This document shows positions 45,020 through 52,682 of a DNA stretch of 64,000 nt, piece after piece. The notes under the pieces are model-generated. The model was not told the origin of the DNA and ran no database searches. It worked only from the letters and a program-made list of their open reading frames with translations. Source of the DNA: Emcibacter sp048269205 (lineage in GTDB: Bacteria; Pseudomonadota; Alphaproteobacteria; Sphingomonadales; Emcibacteraceae). Position 1 is the first letter of the stretch; the number at the start of each line of letters is the position of its first letter. The position numbers and the translations under genes were made by a program. The stretch is taken from the NCBI RefSeq assembly GCF_048269205.1, contig NZ_JBLXJC010000004.1:62001-126000 (forward strand), in the 5' to 3' direction.

Positions 45020-45748
45020 ATGACCAAAGTTATTCACATTGTCACGCCGATTATCACCCGGGGAATCCGGTCCCTGGACGATGTTGCGCCACTGGCGGAA
45101 GAGAACAATATTGAATTCCGTCATTCCCTTCTGGACAAGGGACCTTCCTCCATCGAAAGCGAGTATGACGAGGCCCTGGCCGTGCCGGATACTATTGTTA
45201 AATGTGTTGAGGCGGAAAAGGCTGGCGCCGATGCCATCATCATTGACTGTATGGGAGACCCCGGGCTGAAGCCTTCGCGTGAAATGGTATCGATCCCCGT
45301 TCTGGGGCCGGGGGAGACGAGCATGCATGCCGCGGCCATGCTGGGGCATAGATTTTCGGTGGTCACGGTTCTCGACAGTGTCGTGCCGATGTTGCGCAAC
45401 CTGGCGAAGATCTATGGCGTGTCAGAAAAGCTGGCATCAGTCAGGTCCATCAATATGCCGGTTTTGGAAATCGAGAAGGATTTTGAAAAAACCCAGCGCC
45501 TTTTGGCGGAGGATTCACTCAGGGCCGTGAAAGAAGACGGCGCAGATGCGATTGTGCTGGGCTGTACCGGCTTTCTGGGCTGTGCAGAGAAGATTACAGC
45601 ATTGCTGAAGTCGGAAGGCTATGACATTCCGGTCATCGATCCCATTCCGCTGACGGTCATGGCGGCCCATGCGCTGACCACTGTGGGACTTTCGCACAGC
45701 AAGAAGACCTATGGGAAGCCTCGTGACAAGGAGGTTATAGGATACTGA
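45020..45748 (+). CDS. Aspartate/glutamate/hydantoin racemase family protein
   Basis: 242-residue cofactor-independent racemase. The two catalytic cysteines are Cys77 in IIIDCMGDPG and Cys182 in IVLGCTGF, at spacing typical of hydantoin and Asp/Glu racemases; GPGETSMHAAAMLGHRFSVV is a family motif. The start is fixed by AGGAGGAG five bases upstream; a much longer open frame upstream has no family match. In a locus with HyuA-like and DUF917 genes it may interconvert enantiomers of a hydantoin or its amino acid product. Confidence 0.87.
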   Translation: MTKVIHIVTPIITRGIRSLDDVAPLAEENNIEFRHSLLDKGPSSIESEYDEALAVPDTIVKCVEAEKAGADAIIIDCMGDPGLKPSREMVSIPVLGPGETSMHAAAMLGHRFSVVTVLDSVVPMLRNLAKIYGVSEKLASVRSINMPVLEIEKDFEKTQRLLAEDSLRAVKEDGADAIVLGCTGFLGCAEKITALLKSEGYDIPVIDPIPLTVMAAHALTTVGLSHSKKTYGKPRDKEVIGY

Positions 45749-45790
45749 AATTCATCGGCAATTTCTGGTACTGTATGTCGATGGAGGCCG

Positions 45791-45813
45791 GGGCCGGTGG
45801 CTCCGGCCTTTTA
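45791..45813 (+). terminator. Probable Rho-independent terminator after the racemase gene
   Basis: GGCCGG (45792-45797) and CCGGCC (45803-45808) form a short GC stem with a five-base loop followed by TTTTA, about 45 bases past the racemase stop. The T-run is short, so termination may be partial. Confidence 0.6.
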
Positions 45814-45859
45814 GTGCCTGCTCATCATGATGATGCGTTGGTGCTGCAGATCATGAAAA

Positions 45860-45877
45860 ACTACTAAGAATGGTAGT
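45860..45877. promoter_or_regulatory. Predicted operator (ACTA-N7-TGGTAGT) before the TonB receptor gene
   Basis: ACTACTAAGAATGGTAGT is the third copy of the 18-bp dyad of this locus and has the most complete left half. It lies about 165-185 bases upstream of the TonB receptor ATG. Confidence 0.55.
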
Positions 45878-45905
45878 GGGGTATGAGGGCGAAGATGACA
45901 GGGGT

Positions 45906-45931
45906 ACTACCGCTTTTTCTTGCCGACTACC
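45906..45931. promoter_or_regulatory. Two direct ACTACC half-sites, 20 bp apart
   Basis: ACTACC occurs at 45906-45911 and 45926-45931, in the same orientation and two helical turns apart, so both would face the same side of the DNA. They match the left half of the adjacent 18-bp site and lie 110-140 bases before the TonB receptor start. Confidence 0.42.
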
Positions 45932-46042
45932 GGTATTCCCGGTTGAAGAACAAGGGGTGCAGAAGGCAAGCTGTTCACTGAAGTCACAATCAATAAATTG
46001 CCCCCAAGGGGAAGTCGTAAGTTTAGTTCAGGAGAGGAAACT

Positions 46043-48238
46043 ATGCCAACCATATCAACATCACTGACCAGAGCACTTATGCTCTCCACCTGTGTGGCGA
46101 CCATGGCCATTTCAACAACCCCCGCCTTTGCGGCGGAGCAGGAGGCGGACAGCAGCTTCACACTGGAAGAAATCGTGGTGACTGCCCGCAAGCGGGCCGA
46201 AAGCCTTCAGGAAACCCCGATCGCCATTTCCGCCTTTTCCGCCGCCGCGCTGGAAGACCGTGGTGCGGGAAATATCAATGACGTGGCCAATTTCGTGCCC
46301 AACCTTCAATATTCTTCGTCTGCTGCCGGTACGGTCGGCGCCTCCTCCTTTGCTGTCCGCGGTATCGGGCAGAGCGACTTTATCACCACCACCGAGCCGG
46401 GTGTCGGTGTCTATCTTGACGGGGTTTATCTGGCCCGGGTGACCGGCGCCGCCCTTGATCTGGCTGATGTGGAGAGGGTCGAGGTTCTGCGCGGTCCCCA
46501 GGGAACCCTGTTCGGCCGTAACACCATCGGCGGGGCAGTCAGCGTCATTACCGCCAAGCCCACTGGCGAGCTGGGCGGCAAGGCCGAGGTCACCGTCGGT
46601 AACCACGCCCGTTTCAACGGACGTTTTTCTGCGGATTTCCCGATTGTGAACGATGTTCTGGCCGGCAAGGTGAGTTTACTGACCAAGAATAGTGACGGCT
46701 ATGGTTATGACAACGACCCGGCTGGTGGTGCCGGCAACCTTGGTGAAGAGGGCGATGTGGCGGGACGTCTGCAGCTTCTCTATACGCCGCAGGACAATCT
46801 ATCCTTCCTGCTGTCCGGGGATCATACCCGCCGGCGCGGGACGATTATGCCGCTGGGCCGTGTAGGCTATGTGCAGAATGCCGCAAATGCGGCGTTTGAT
46901 GACGGCGGTAGCAATTCCCTGGTCTCAAATGACGACCCCAATGCGGTGCGGTTTGATACTCCGGCAAAGGATGAAATGGATGTGTACGGCATTTCCCTGA
47001 CGTCTGATATCGGCCTTGGCGATATGGACCTTAAGCTGATTACCGCCTATCGGGAGCAGTCCGGCCTTTCCGGACAGGATTTTGATGGTGGATCCTCGCC
47101 CATTCTCAACCAGTTGATTGACAGCGAGCAGGACCAGTTCAGCCAGGAAATCCAGCTGACCGGCACGGCCTTTGATGACCGGCTGGAATGGCTTGCCGGC
47201 GCATACTATTTCCGGGAAACCGGCCAGTTTGACCAGGACGTTGTGCTGGGTGGCGCACCGGTTCTCATCTATACCGGCAGCACGACGGACTCTTATGCCC
47301 TGTTTGCTCAGGGGTCCTATAGCCTGACTGAAAAGCTGAGCGTGACCGCGGGTCTGCGCTGGACCAGCGAAAAGAAAGCCGTTGATGTGGATACGTTCTT
47401 CGGCCCCTTCCAGCTTGTGGATGAAGTCCGGGACGAGACCTTCAGTGCGATCTCTCCCAAGGCCAGTATTGAATATCAGGCCACTGACGACATGATGGTC
47501 TATGCCTCTATCGGACGGGGTTTCCGCTCCGGCGGCTTTAACGGCCGCCCGTTCGCACCGTCCGATCTGTTTCCCTTTGATGAGGAAACAACCACGGCCT
47601 ATGAAGTGGGGGTCAAGTCGGACTTTTTTGACCGCAGGCTGCGTCTTAACATTGCCGGTTTCTATACCGACTATAAGGACATCCAGCTGACCGCCACGAC
47701 CCAGAATGACCTTGGGCAGTTCATCGTCCTGACGGCCAATGCTGGCAAGGCGGAAATTTACGGTATCGAGGTTGAGGTCCAGGCCATGCCGGTGGATGGT
47801 CTGTTTGTCTATGGCGGTCTTGGCTATGCGGATAACGGCAACCTTGATCCCCAGACCGGCTTCACCTTTGACACCAGCGCCGGCAAGAACTTGCCCGGGG
47901 CCTCGGAATGGACCCTTAGTGTTGGCGGTGATTATCGCTTCTCGGTCGCGGACGGATGGGCCGCCATGATCGGGGCCGATTATTCCTGGCGCAGCGAGTA
48001 TGATCACCAGGCCAGTAACCAGTCAGAGACGGTCCGCGAAGACGGCTATGGCCTGCTTAATGCCCGCCTGTCCGTGGGCCCGGATGATGAAAGCTGGAAA
48101 CTGACGTTCTACGGCAAGAACCTGACTGACGAGGTTTACCGGGTTTACGGCCAGGACTCCATGTCTTCCCAGGGTGTCGCTGTGGCCTGGTTCGGCCCGA
48201 CACGGGAGTATGGTGTCACGCTGGGTTTCAATTTCTAG
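46043..48238 (+). CDS. TonB-dependent outer-membrane receptor
   Basis: 731-residue TonB-dependent receptor. A signal peptide ends around AFAAEQ; a TonB-box-like EEIVVTARKRAESLQETPIA follows, then the plug domain (AVRGIGQSDFITTTEPGVGV, VEVLRGPQGTLFGRNTIGGA) and a 22-strand beta-barrel ending in VTLGFNF with a terminal Phe. It imports a scarce or large molecule across the outer membrane using TonB-ExbBD energy. The start follows GGAGAGGAAA. Shared upstream sites with the hydantoinase and racemase genes suggest it brings in their substrate rather than a siderophore; that is inference. Confidence 0.93.
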   Translation: MPTISTSLTRALMLSTCVATMAISTTPAFAAEQEADSSFTLEEIVVTARKRAESLQETPIAISAFSAAALEDRGAGNINDVANFVPNLQYSSSAAGTVGASSFAVRGIGQSDFITTTEPGVGVYLDGVYLARVTGAALDLADVERVEVLRGPQGTLFGRNTIGGAVSVITAKPTGELGGKAEVTVGNHARFNGRFSADFPIVNDVLAGKVSLLTKNSDGYGYDNDPAGGAGNLGEEGDVAGRLQLLYTPQDNLSFLLSGDHTRRRGTIMPLGRVGYVQNAANAAFDDGGSNSLVSNDDPNAVRFDTPAKDEMDVYGISLTSDIGLGDMDLKLITAYREQSGLSGQDFDGGSSPILNQLIDSEQDQFSQEIQLTGTAFDDRLEWLAGAYYFRETGQFDQDVVLGGAPVLIYTGSTTDSYALFAQGSYSLTEKLSVTAGLRWTSEKKAVDVDTFFGPFQLVDEVRDETFSAISPKASIEYQATDDMMVYASIGRGFRSGGFNGRPFAPSDLFPFDEETTTAYEVGVKSDFFDRRLRLNIAGFYTDYKDIQLTATTQNDLGQFIVLTANAGKAEIYGIEVEVQAMPVDGLFVYGGLGYADNGNLDPQTGFTFDTSAGKNLPGASEWTLSVGGDYRFSVADGWAAMIGADYSWRSEYDHQASNQSETVREDGYGLLNARLSVGPDDESWKLTFYGKNLTDEVYRVYGQDSMSSQGVAVAWFGPTREYGVTLGFNF

Positions 48239-48282
48239 CCTTGTACCGTCCGACTTTCGGGTGAGAAGACAATAACCAATGT

Positions 48283-48313
48283 CTGAATGTGTAAAAATTT
48301 TTTACACATTCAG
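48283..48313. repeat. Perfect 31-bp palindrome upstream of the sigma-54 promoter
   Basis: CTGAATGTGTAAAAA (48283-48297), one central T and the exact reverse complement (48299-48313). It is centred about 99 bases before the predicted start of the sigma-54 promoter, a typical distance for an enhancer-binding activator site. It could alternatively terminate the TonB receptor transcript, but the stem is AT-rich and no T-run follows. Confidence 0.9.
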
Positions 48314-48370
48314 ATAAATCTTATGAAGGGCAAGGCCTAAATATGGCACTTTCCAAGGGGTTTTCCATTC

Positions 48371-48386
48371 TGGCATGGAAATTGCT
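48371..48386 (+). promoter_or_regulatory. Sigma-54 (RpoN) promoter of the PEP-CTERM gene
   Basis: TGGCATGGAAATTGCT matches the sigma-54 consensus TGGCAYR-N4-TTGCW at every defined position, with the invariant GG (48372-48373) and GC (48384-48385) ten bases apart. Predicted transcription starts near 48397, leaving a leader of about 80 bases before the ATG at 48480. Confidence 0.85.
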
Positions 48387-48479
48387 TAAGAGATTGAAAA
48401 TGAACAGTAATGCACAATTGAACACCGGAAAACTCTAGTTGCCGGTACAAATATTGTAGACCCATGAAAGAGATAAGTT

Positions 48480-50807
48480 ATGTCATATTCAGAGTATAAT
48501 ATTCCGGCTGGAAAACGTGGAAATCTGTTAAAGAAGGCGAAAATCGGCCTGCTGATGCTTGGGACCGCAATGTCGACAATTGCCTTCACGGCACCGGCCA
48601 TGGCCGATACCCTTGAGGTGGAACCGGGAGAAACTGAAACGATATTCTCTTCCTGGACAATCACGATTGATGGTTTAGGGTCCTATAACAAGGGCACCAT
48701 CAATAATAGCGGGGTGTTGATCAATGATGGAAGGCTGGGAAATCACAACAAATTGAACACCCTTGCGACAGGGGAGTTTGTGAACAATCACATTTTTGTA
48801 AACATCCTCCGCGCAGAGCTGGTCAGCGAGGGCACCGTTACCAATAATGGCTTTATGAAAAACGAAGCCGAAGCCACGATAACGGTCAAAGGGAAGCTGA
48901 TTAACAATGACGAATTGATTAATATCGGCCGGGCAACCCTGCAGGTCGAAAACGGGGGAACTCTCACCAATAACGGAGAGATCACCAACTATAACGACAT
49001 TGTAAATAAGGGCTCTTTCACAAACACCGGTAATCTGAGCAATGTGATCTTGTTCACCAATGATAATTACGTCACCAATACAGGCACCCTGACCAATGAA
49101 GAAGGCTCCATCCTGATAAATAACGGAACCGTAAACAATTACGGAACCCTGGAAAACAAGGGAACCCTGTCAAATAGTGGAACCGTGTCAAATGGTGCGG
49201 GCGCCAACTTTATCAACGTGAATAGCCTGAGTGGCGGGACCTTGACCAATAAAGGGACAGTGACCAACAAGGGTACCCTGGCCAGCACCTATATGGACAA
49301 TAAAGGGCTGTTGATCAACGAGGGTGCCTTGTCCACCAGGGTGGAAAATACAGGGCAGGTGATCAATAATGCCACTACTCACATCAAATATACTTTCAAT
49401 AATGATGGCGTATTGACCAATAATGCCGGCCTGATCATGGATACATCAGGCAAGTTGACCACCGAGCGTAACGGCAGTTTCGTCAACAACGGCACCATCA
49501 GCTTCGAGCAGGGCAGTATCTGGAACGAAGGGAGGATGACCAACAACAGTGTCCTCAACATTACTAACACTGGATATGTGATCAACGACGGGGGCACATT
49601 CACCAACTCGGTTCTCGGCACCATTACCAACAATAATCAACTTTACGTCAGAGGCGACAGAGGCGGCTTCACGAACTACGGACAAATCACCTCTACAAAG
49701 AGTTTAAGCGTTCAATCGCAAAAGCTGACCAACTACAACAGCGTGATCAACGAGGCCGGTGGAACGCTGGGTACTGGTCCGAACGGCACATTTGAGAATG
49801 CTTACGGCGGGACCCTGACCAATCGTGGCACGATGAACAACCTGGGTTCACTTGACAACTCGGGAACAGTGACCAATACAGGCACCGTCAAAAACTACGG
49901 CACTGTCAACAATTCCTGGGAATTGGTGAACAAAGGCGCCTTGAACAATGACGAAATTGTCAACAATAGCTCGACCCTCACCAACGAGGGCACCCTGAAC
50001 AATAACGACAGATTAAACAATAACGGCTACCTCGATAACAGGTTCGGGGCCACAGTGAATAACAATGGGACCCTGACCAACACATCGTTCCTGTTTAATT
50101 CCGGGACAGTGAACAACGCAGGTACGCTGGTGAATAAAGCCGGGGCAACATTGACCACTGTCAGGGAACTGACCAATAGCGGCACCCTGGTCAATGAAGT
50201 TTCCGGTGAGATCAATCTTCTGCAGGCCGGCAATGATCTGGGCGGCACGGTCATCAATAACGGCACGATTACACGATCTGGCAAAACGCTCAATATCACG
50301 GGCGAGCTGTCCGGCTCCGGCACCGTTGTGGCCGACCTTGTGTCCATCAGCGGTACGCTGAATGCAGGCAACAGCCCGGGCCTCATGACCCTGGACTCCG
50401 ATGTCAGCTGGCTGACCGGCTCCACCATTGTCATGGAAACCGAGGGCTATGATCGCGGAACAGGCTATGATGCCTATAACATCCTGGGTGACCTTGAAAT
50501 CGAAACTGGGGTTACGCTGGACGTTGACCTGCTGGACAGTTTTACCCTCAACAGCGGCGACTGGTTTGACCTGGCCTTTATCACCGGGTCCTACAGCGGG
50601 GTCTTCGATATTCTGCCGGATTTCTGGTCCATGTCATTTGTGGAACTGGTGGGCAATCTTGACTATAGCTACGCCCTGCGCGTGACCTATGACGGTCAGC
50701 CGGACGCGGGTGATCCCAATGCAGTGCCGGAACCGGGCACCATCGGCCTGCTGCTTTTCGGTCTGGCCGGTCTCGGCTTTGCCGCCCGCCGCCGCGCAAC
50801 AGCATAA
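48480..50807 (+). CDS. Repetitive PEP-CTERM surface protein
   Basis: 775-residue exported protein. A signal peptide (KIGLLMLGTAMSTIAFTAPA, cleaved after AMA) is followed by ~540 residues of short Asn/Thr/Gly repeats of the type LTNxGTxxNxG, which predict a beta-helix, then a passenger-like segment (GTLNAGNSPGLMTLDSDVSW). The C-terminus has the exosortase signal: VPEPGT, a hydrophobic helix and a basic RRRATA tail. Such proteins are processed by exosortase and released to the extracellular matrix. No exosortase or EPS genes lie in the window. A sigma-54 promoter precedes it and a strong terminator follows, so it is monocistronic. High Asn content sets it apart from its neighbours. Confidence 0.9.
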   Translation: MSYSEYNIPAGKRGNLLKKAKIGLLMLGTAMSTIAFTAPAMADTLEVEPGETETIFSSWTITIDGLGSYNKGTINNSGVLINDGRLGNHNKLNTLATGEFVNNHIFVNILRAELVSEGTVTNNGFMKNEAEATITVKGKLINNDELINIGRATLQVENGGTLTNNGEITNYNDIVNKGSFTNTGNLSNVILFTNDNYVTNTGTLTNEEGSILINNGTVNNYGTLENKGTLSNSGTVSNGAGANFINVNSLSGGTLTNKGTVTNKGTLASTYMDNKGLLINEGALSTRVENTGQVINNATTHIKYTFNNDGVLTNNAGLIMDTSGKLTTERNGSFVNNGTISFEQGSIWNEGRMTNNSVLNITNTGYVINDGGTFTNSVLGTITNNNQLYVRGDRGGFTNYGQITSTKSLSVQSQKLTNYNSVINEAGGTLGTGPNGTFENAYGGTLTNRGTMNNLGSLDNSGTVTNTGTVKNYGTVNNSWELVNKGALNNDEIVNNSSTLTNEGTLNNNDRLNNNGYLDNRFGATVNNNGTLTNTSFLFNSGTVNNAGTLVNKAGATLTTVRELTNSGTLVNEVSGEINLLQAGNDLGGTVINNGTITRSGKTLNITGELSGSGTVVADLVSISGTLNAGNSPGLMTLDSDVSWLTGSTIVMETEGYDRGTGYDAYNILGDLEIETGVTLDVDLLDSFTLNSGDWFDLAFITGSYSGVFDILPDFWSMSFVELVGNLDYSYALRVTYDGQPDAGDPNAVPEPGTIGLLLFGLAGLGFAARRRATA

Positions 50808-50844
50808 AAAGTTCCTGACCCCGGAGGGTTAGCGCATTTTCGAG

Positions 50845-50876
50845 AATACCCCGGCCATTGCCGGGGTATTTTTTTG
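50845..50876 (+). terminator. Rho-independent terminator after the PEP-CTERM gene
   Basis: An 11-bp perfect stem AATACCCCGGC / GCCGGGGTATT (50845-50855 and 50860-50870) with a four-base loop and a run of T. Confidence 0.93.
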
Positions 50877-50944
50877 CCAGAATGTAATATGCACCCATGA
50901 TTTTTTGAGCTGAGTGTTCCTGCAGGAGTGGGATATGAGGGCCG

Positions 50945-51859
50945 TTATTTCAACTGGGCGTCCGGAAAATCCCGCGCGCAGCAGGCGGCAATATGATCAA
51001 CAAACAGCCTGAGCCGCGTGGACAGATAATGGTTGGACTGGAAGATGGCATAGAGGTTACGGGCTGGCCAGGATTCATATATCTCAAGCAGGGGGACCAG
51101 TTCTCCGTTTGAGATTTTATCACACAGGTAAAAGGCCGGTGTGATCAGGATACCGATGCCTTCGCAGGCGGCCTCAATCATCATTGCTGCATTATCTGCC
51201 TGGAATGAACTTTTGAGGCCAATCACGCTTTTCTGCCCGTCCGGTCCCTTATAGCTCCATTCATGGGCCCCCTTATTGCGGGTATAGGCCACCACATTGT
51301 GCCGGGCGAGATCTTCGGGCATTTGCGGGGTCCCATTTCTTTCCAGATATTCGGGGCTGGCACAGACCACCATCGGGCAGAAGGCGAGTTTGCGGGCGAT
51401 GAGGCTTGAATCCTCCAGCACGCCGATCCGGATAACCACATCATAATCTTCTTCGGCGATATTGATCAGCCGGTCATCAAAGGTCACATCCAGGATGACT
51501 TCCGGATAGTGCCGGGCGAATTGAGCAATCGGGCCCTTCAGGTAACTGTTGCCAAACGCCATTGGCACATTGATTTTCAAGCGGCCGTGCGGAGTGGTCT
51601 TGAGCTCATTGAGTTGTTCTTTCGCCTCCTGGATATCCTCAAGCGCCCGGGTAGCTCTTTCATAGAAAAGAGCGCCCTCCTCGGTCAGGGACACCCGGCG
51701 GGTGGTCCGGTTCAACAGTTTGGCTTTCAGTTCATGTTCAAGGTTCCGGACTTGCTTGGAGACAGCCGAGCTGGTGATGCCGAGGGTGCGGGCCGCCCCG
51801 GCGAAACTTTCCTGACGGGCCACTTCGATGAAAATGCCGATACGAGAGAGATGATCCAT
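50945..51859 (-). CDS. LysR-family transcriptional regulator
   Basis: 304-residue LysR regulator. The N-terminal winged helix reads IFIEVARQESFAGAARTLGI and SSAVSKQVRNLEHELKAKLL, followed by the linker helix and a periplasmic-binding-like effector domain (GRLKINVPMAFGNSYLKGPI). I start at the Met before DHLSRIG, as in relatives; an upstream Met would add 16 residues in the intergenic region. It is divergent from an azoreductase gene 138 bases away, the classical arrangement for a LysR regulator of the neighbouring gene, probably in response to quinones or electrophiles. Confidence 0.93.
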   Translation of the reverse strand: MDHLSRIGIFIEVARQESFAGAARTLGITSSAVSKQVRNLEHELKAKLLNRTTRRVSLTEEGALFYERATRALEDIQEAKEQLNELKTTPHGRLKINVPMAFGNSYLKGPIAQFARHYPEVILDVTFDDRLINIAEEDYDVVIRIGVLEDSSLIARKLAFCPMVVCASPEYLERNGTPQMPEDLARHNVVAYTRNKGAHEWSYKGPDGQKSVIGLKSSFQADNAAMMIEAACEGIGILITPAFYLCDKISNGELVPLLEIYESWPARNLYAIFQSNHYLSTRLRLFVDHIAACCARDFPDAQLK

Positions 51860-51913
51860 GGGGAAAATATATCTTATTATGAACCAAATGGAAGTAGTGA
51901 CTTTCAAAAAAAG

Positions 51914-51929
51914 TATATTATCAAATATA
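51914..51929. promoter_or_regulatory. Dyad in the lysR-azoR intergenic region
   Basis: TATATT-ATCA-AATATA is a perfect 6-4-6 inverted repeat lying about 55 bases from the LysR start and 69 bases from the azoreductase start, where a LysR recognition site would be expected. The AT-richness makes a chance dyad possible. Confidence 0.4.
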
Positions 51930-51997
51930 TGGCCGGAGAATATAGTCGGGACTTAATAATGAAACAGGTAGTTTTTACCCTCTTGGAAAAGGATTGA

Positions 51998-52576
51998 ATG
52001 ATGAAGCTTCTGCATATTGATTCAAGTATAATGGGGGATAAATCGGTCTCCCGTCAGCTGACCGCCGATATTGTCGACCGGCTGAAACAGGAAAATGGCG
52101 CCATTGACATTACTTATTACGATCTGGACAAGGAGCCCTTTGCCTTCCTGTCCAGCGCGGCCTTTGCGAATGAGGCCGAACAGGCCAAAGGCGAAAAGGC
52201 TGTGCATGAATTCCTGGCGGCAGATGTGGTGGTGATTGGTGCCCCCATGTATAATTTTTCTGTCCCGGCCCAGCTCAAGAGCTGGATCGACCGGGTCGCC
52301 GTTGCCGGCAAGACCTTCGAATATACGGAAAATGGTTCTCGGGGGCTGGCTGGCGGCAAACGTGTAATCGTGGCCTCTACCCGGGGCGGATATTATAATC
52401 AGGAAAGCGGCCTATCCGCCCTCGATCACCAGGAAAGTTACCTGAAAACCATTTTTGGATTTTTCGGGATCGATATTGTGGAATTTATTCGCGCTGAAGG
52501 CGTAGCTGTCAGTCCTGAAAATGCGGAAAAATCCATCGTGGCGGCAAAAGAGGATATTCGTAATCTCGCCGCATGA
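51998..52576 (+). CDS. azoR: FMN-dependent NADH-azoreductase (AzoR family)
   Basis: 192-residue flavodoxin-fold oxidoreductase. The FMN-binding opening is LLHIDSSIMGDKSVSRQLTA, PMYNFSVPAQLKSWIDRV is the family's central signature, and ASTRGGYY follows. AzoR enzymes reduce quinones and azo compounds by two electrons and protect against thiol and quinone stress. Two adjacent ATGs are possible starts; the first is used. It is divergent from a LysR gene that probably controls it. Confidence 0.92.
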   Translation: MMKLLHIDSSIMGDKSVSRQLTADIVDRLKQENGAIDITYYDLDKEPFAFLSSAAFANEAEQAKGEKAVHEFLAADVVVIGAPMYNFSVPAQLKSWIDRVAVAGKTFEYTENGSRGLAGGKRVIVASTRGGYYNQESGLSALDHQESYLKTIFGFFGIDIVEFIRAEGVAVSPENAEKSIVAAKEDIRNLAA

Positions 52577-52622
52577 TGAACCGGTCAGTTAAAACTGGCA
52601 GGGCAGATATCGCAACGAGTCA

Positions 52623-52653
52623 TAAAAAAGACCCGCACATTCCTGTGCGGGTC
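52623..52653 (-). terminator. Rho-independent terminator of the porin gene
   Basis: A perfect 10-bp stem (GACCCGCACA at 52630-52639 and TGTGCGGGTC at 52644-52653, loop of four) is followed on the minus strand by TTTTTTATG. It lies 30 bases past the porin stop; the stem may also slow readthrough from azoR. Confidence 0.88.
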
Positions 52654-52682
52654 ATAAAGTTGGGACTATTGGAAGCCGCTGC

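Noticed and set aside
48283..48313. The 31-bp palindrome as the terminator of the TonB receptor gene
   Set aside because: The stem is AT-rich, almost loop-free and not followed by a T-run; its position relative to the sigma-54 promoter fits an activator site better, although a terminator role is not excluded.
48700..50300. Short recurring AT-rich units that look like a CRISPR or minisatellite array
   Set aside because: The units are irregular and stay in frame as degenerate LTNxGT protein repeats inside one gene; there are no constant repeats with unique spacers.
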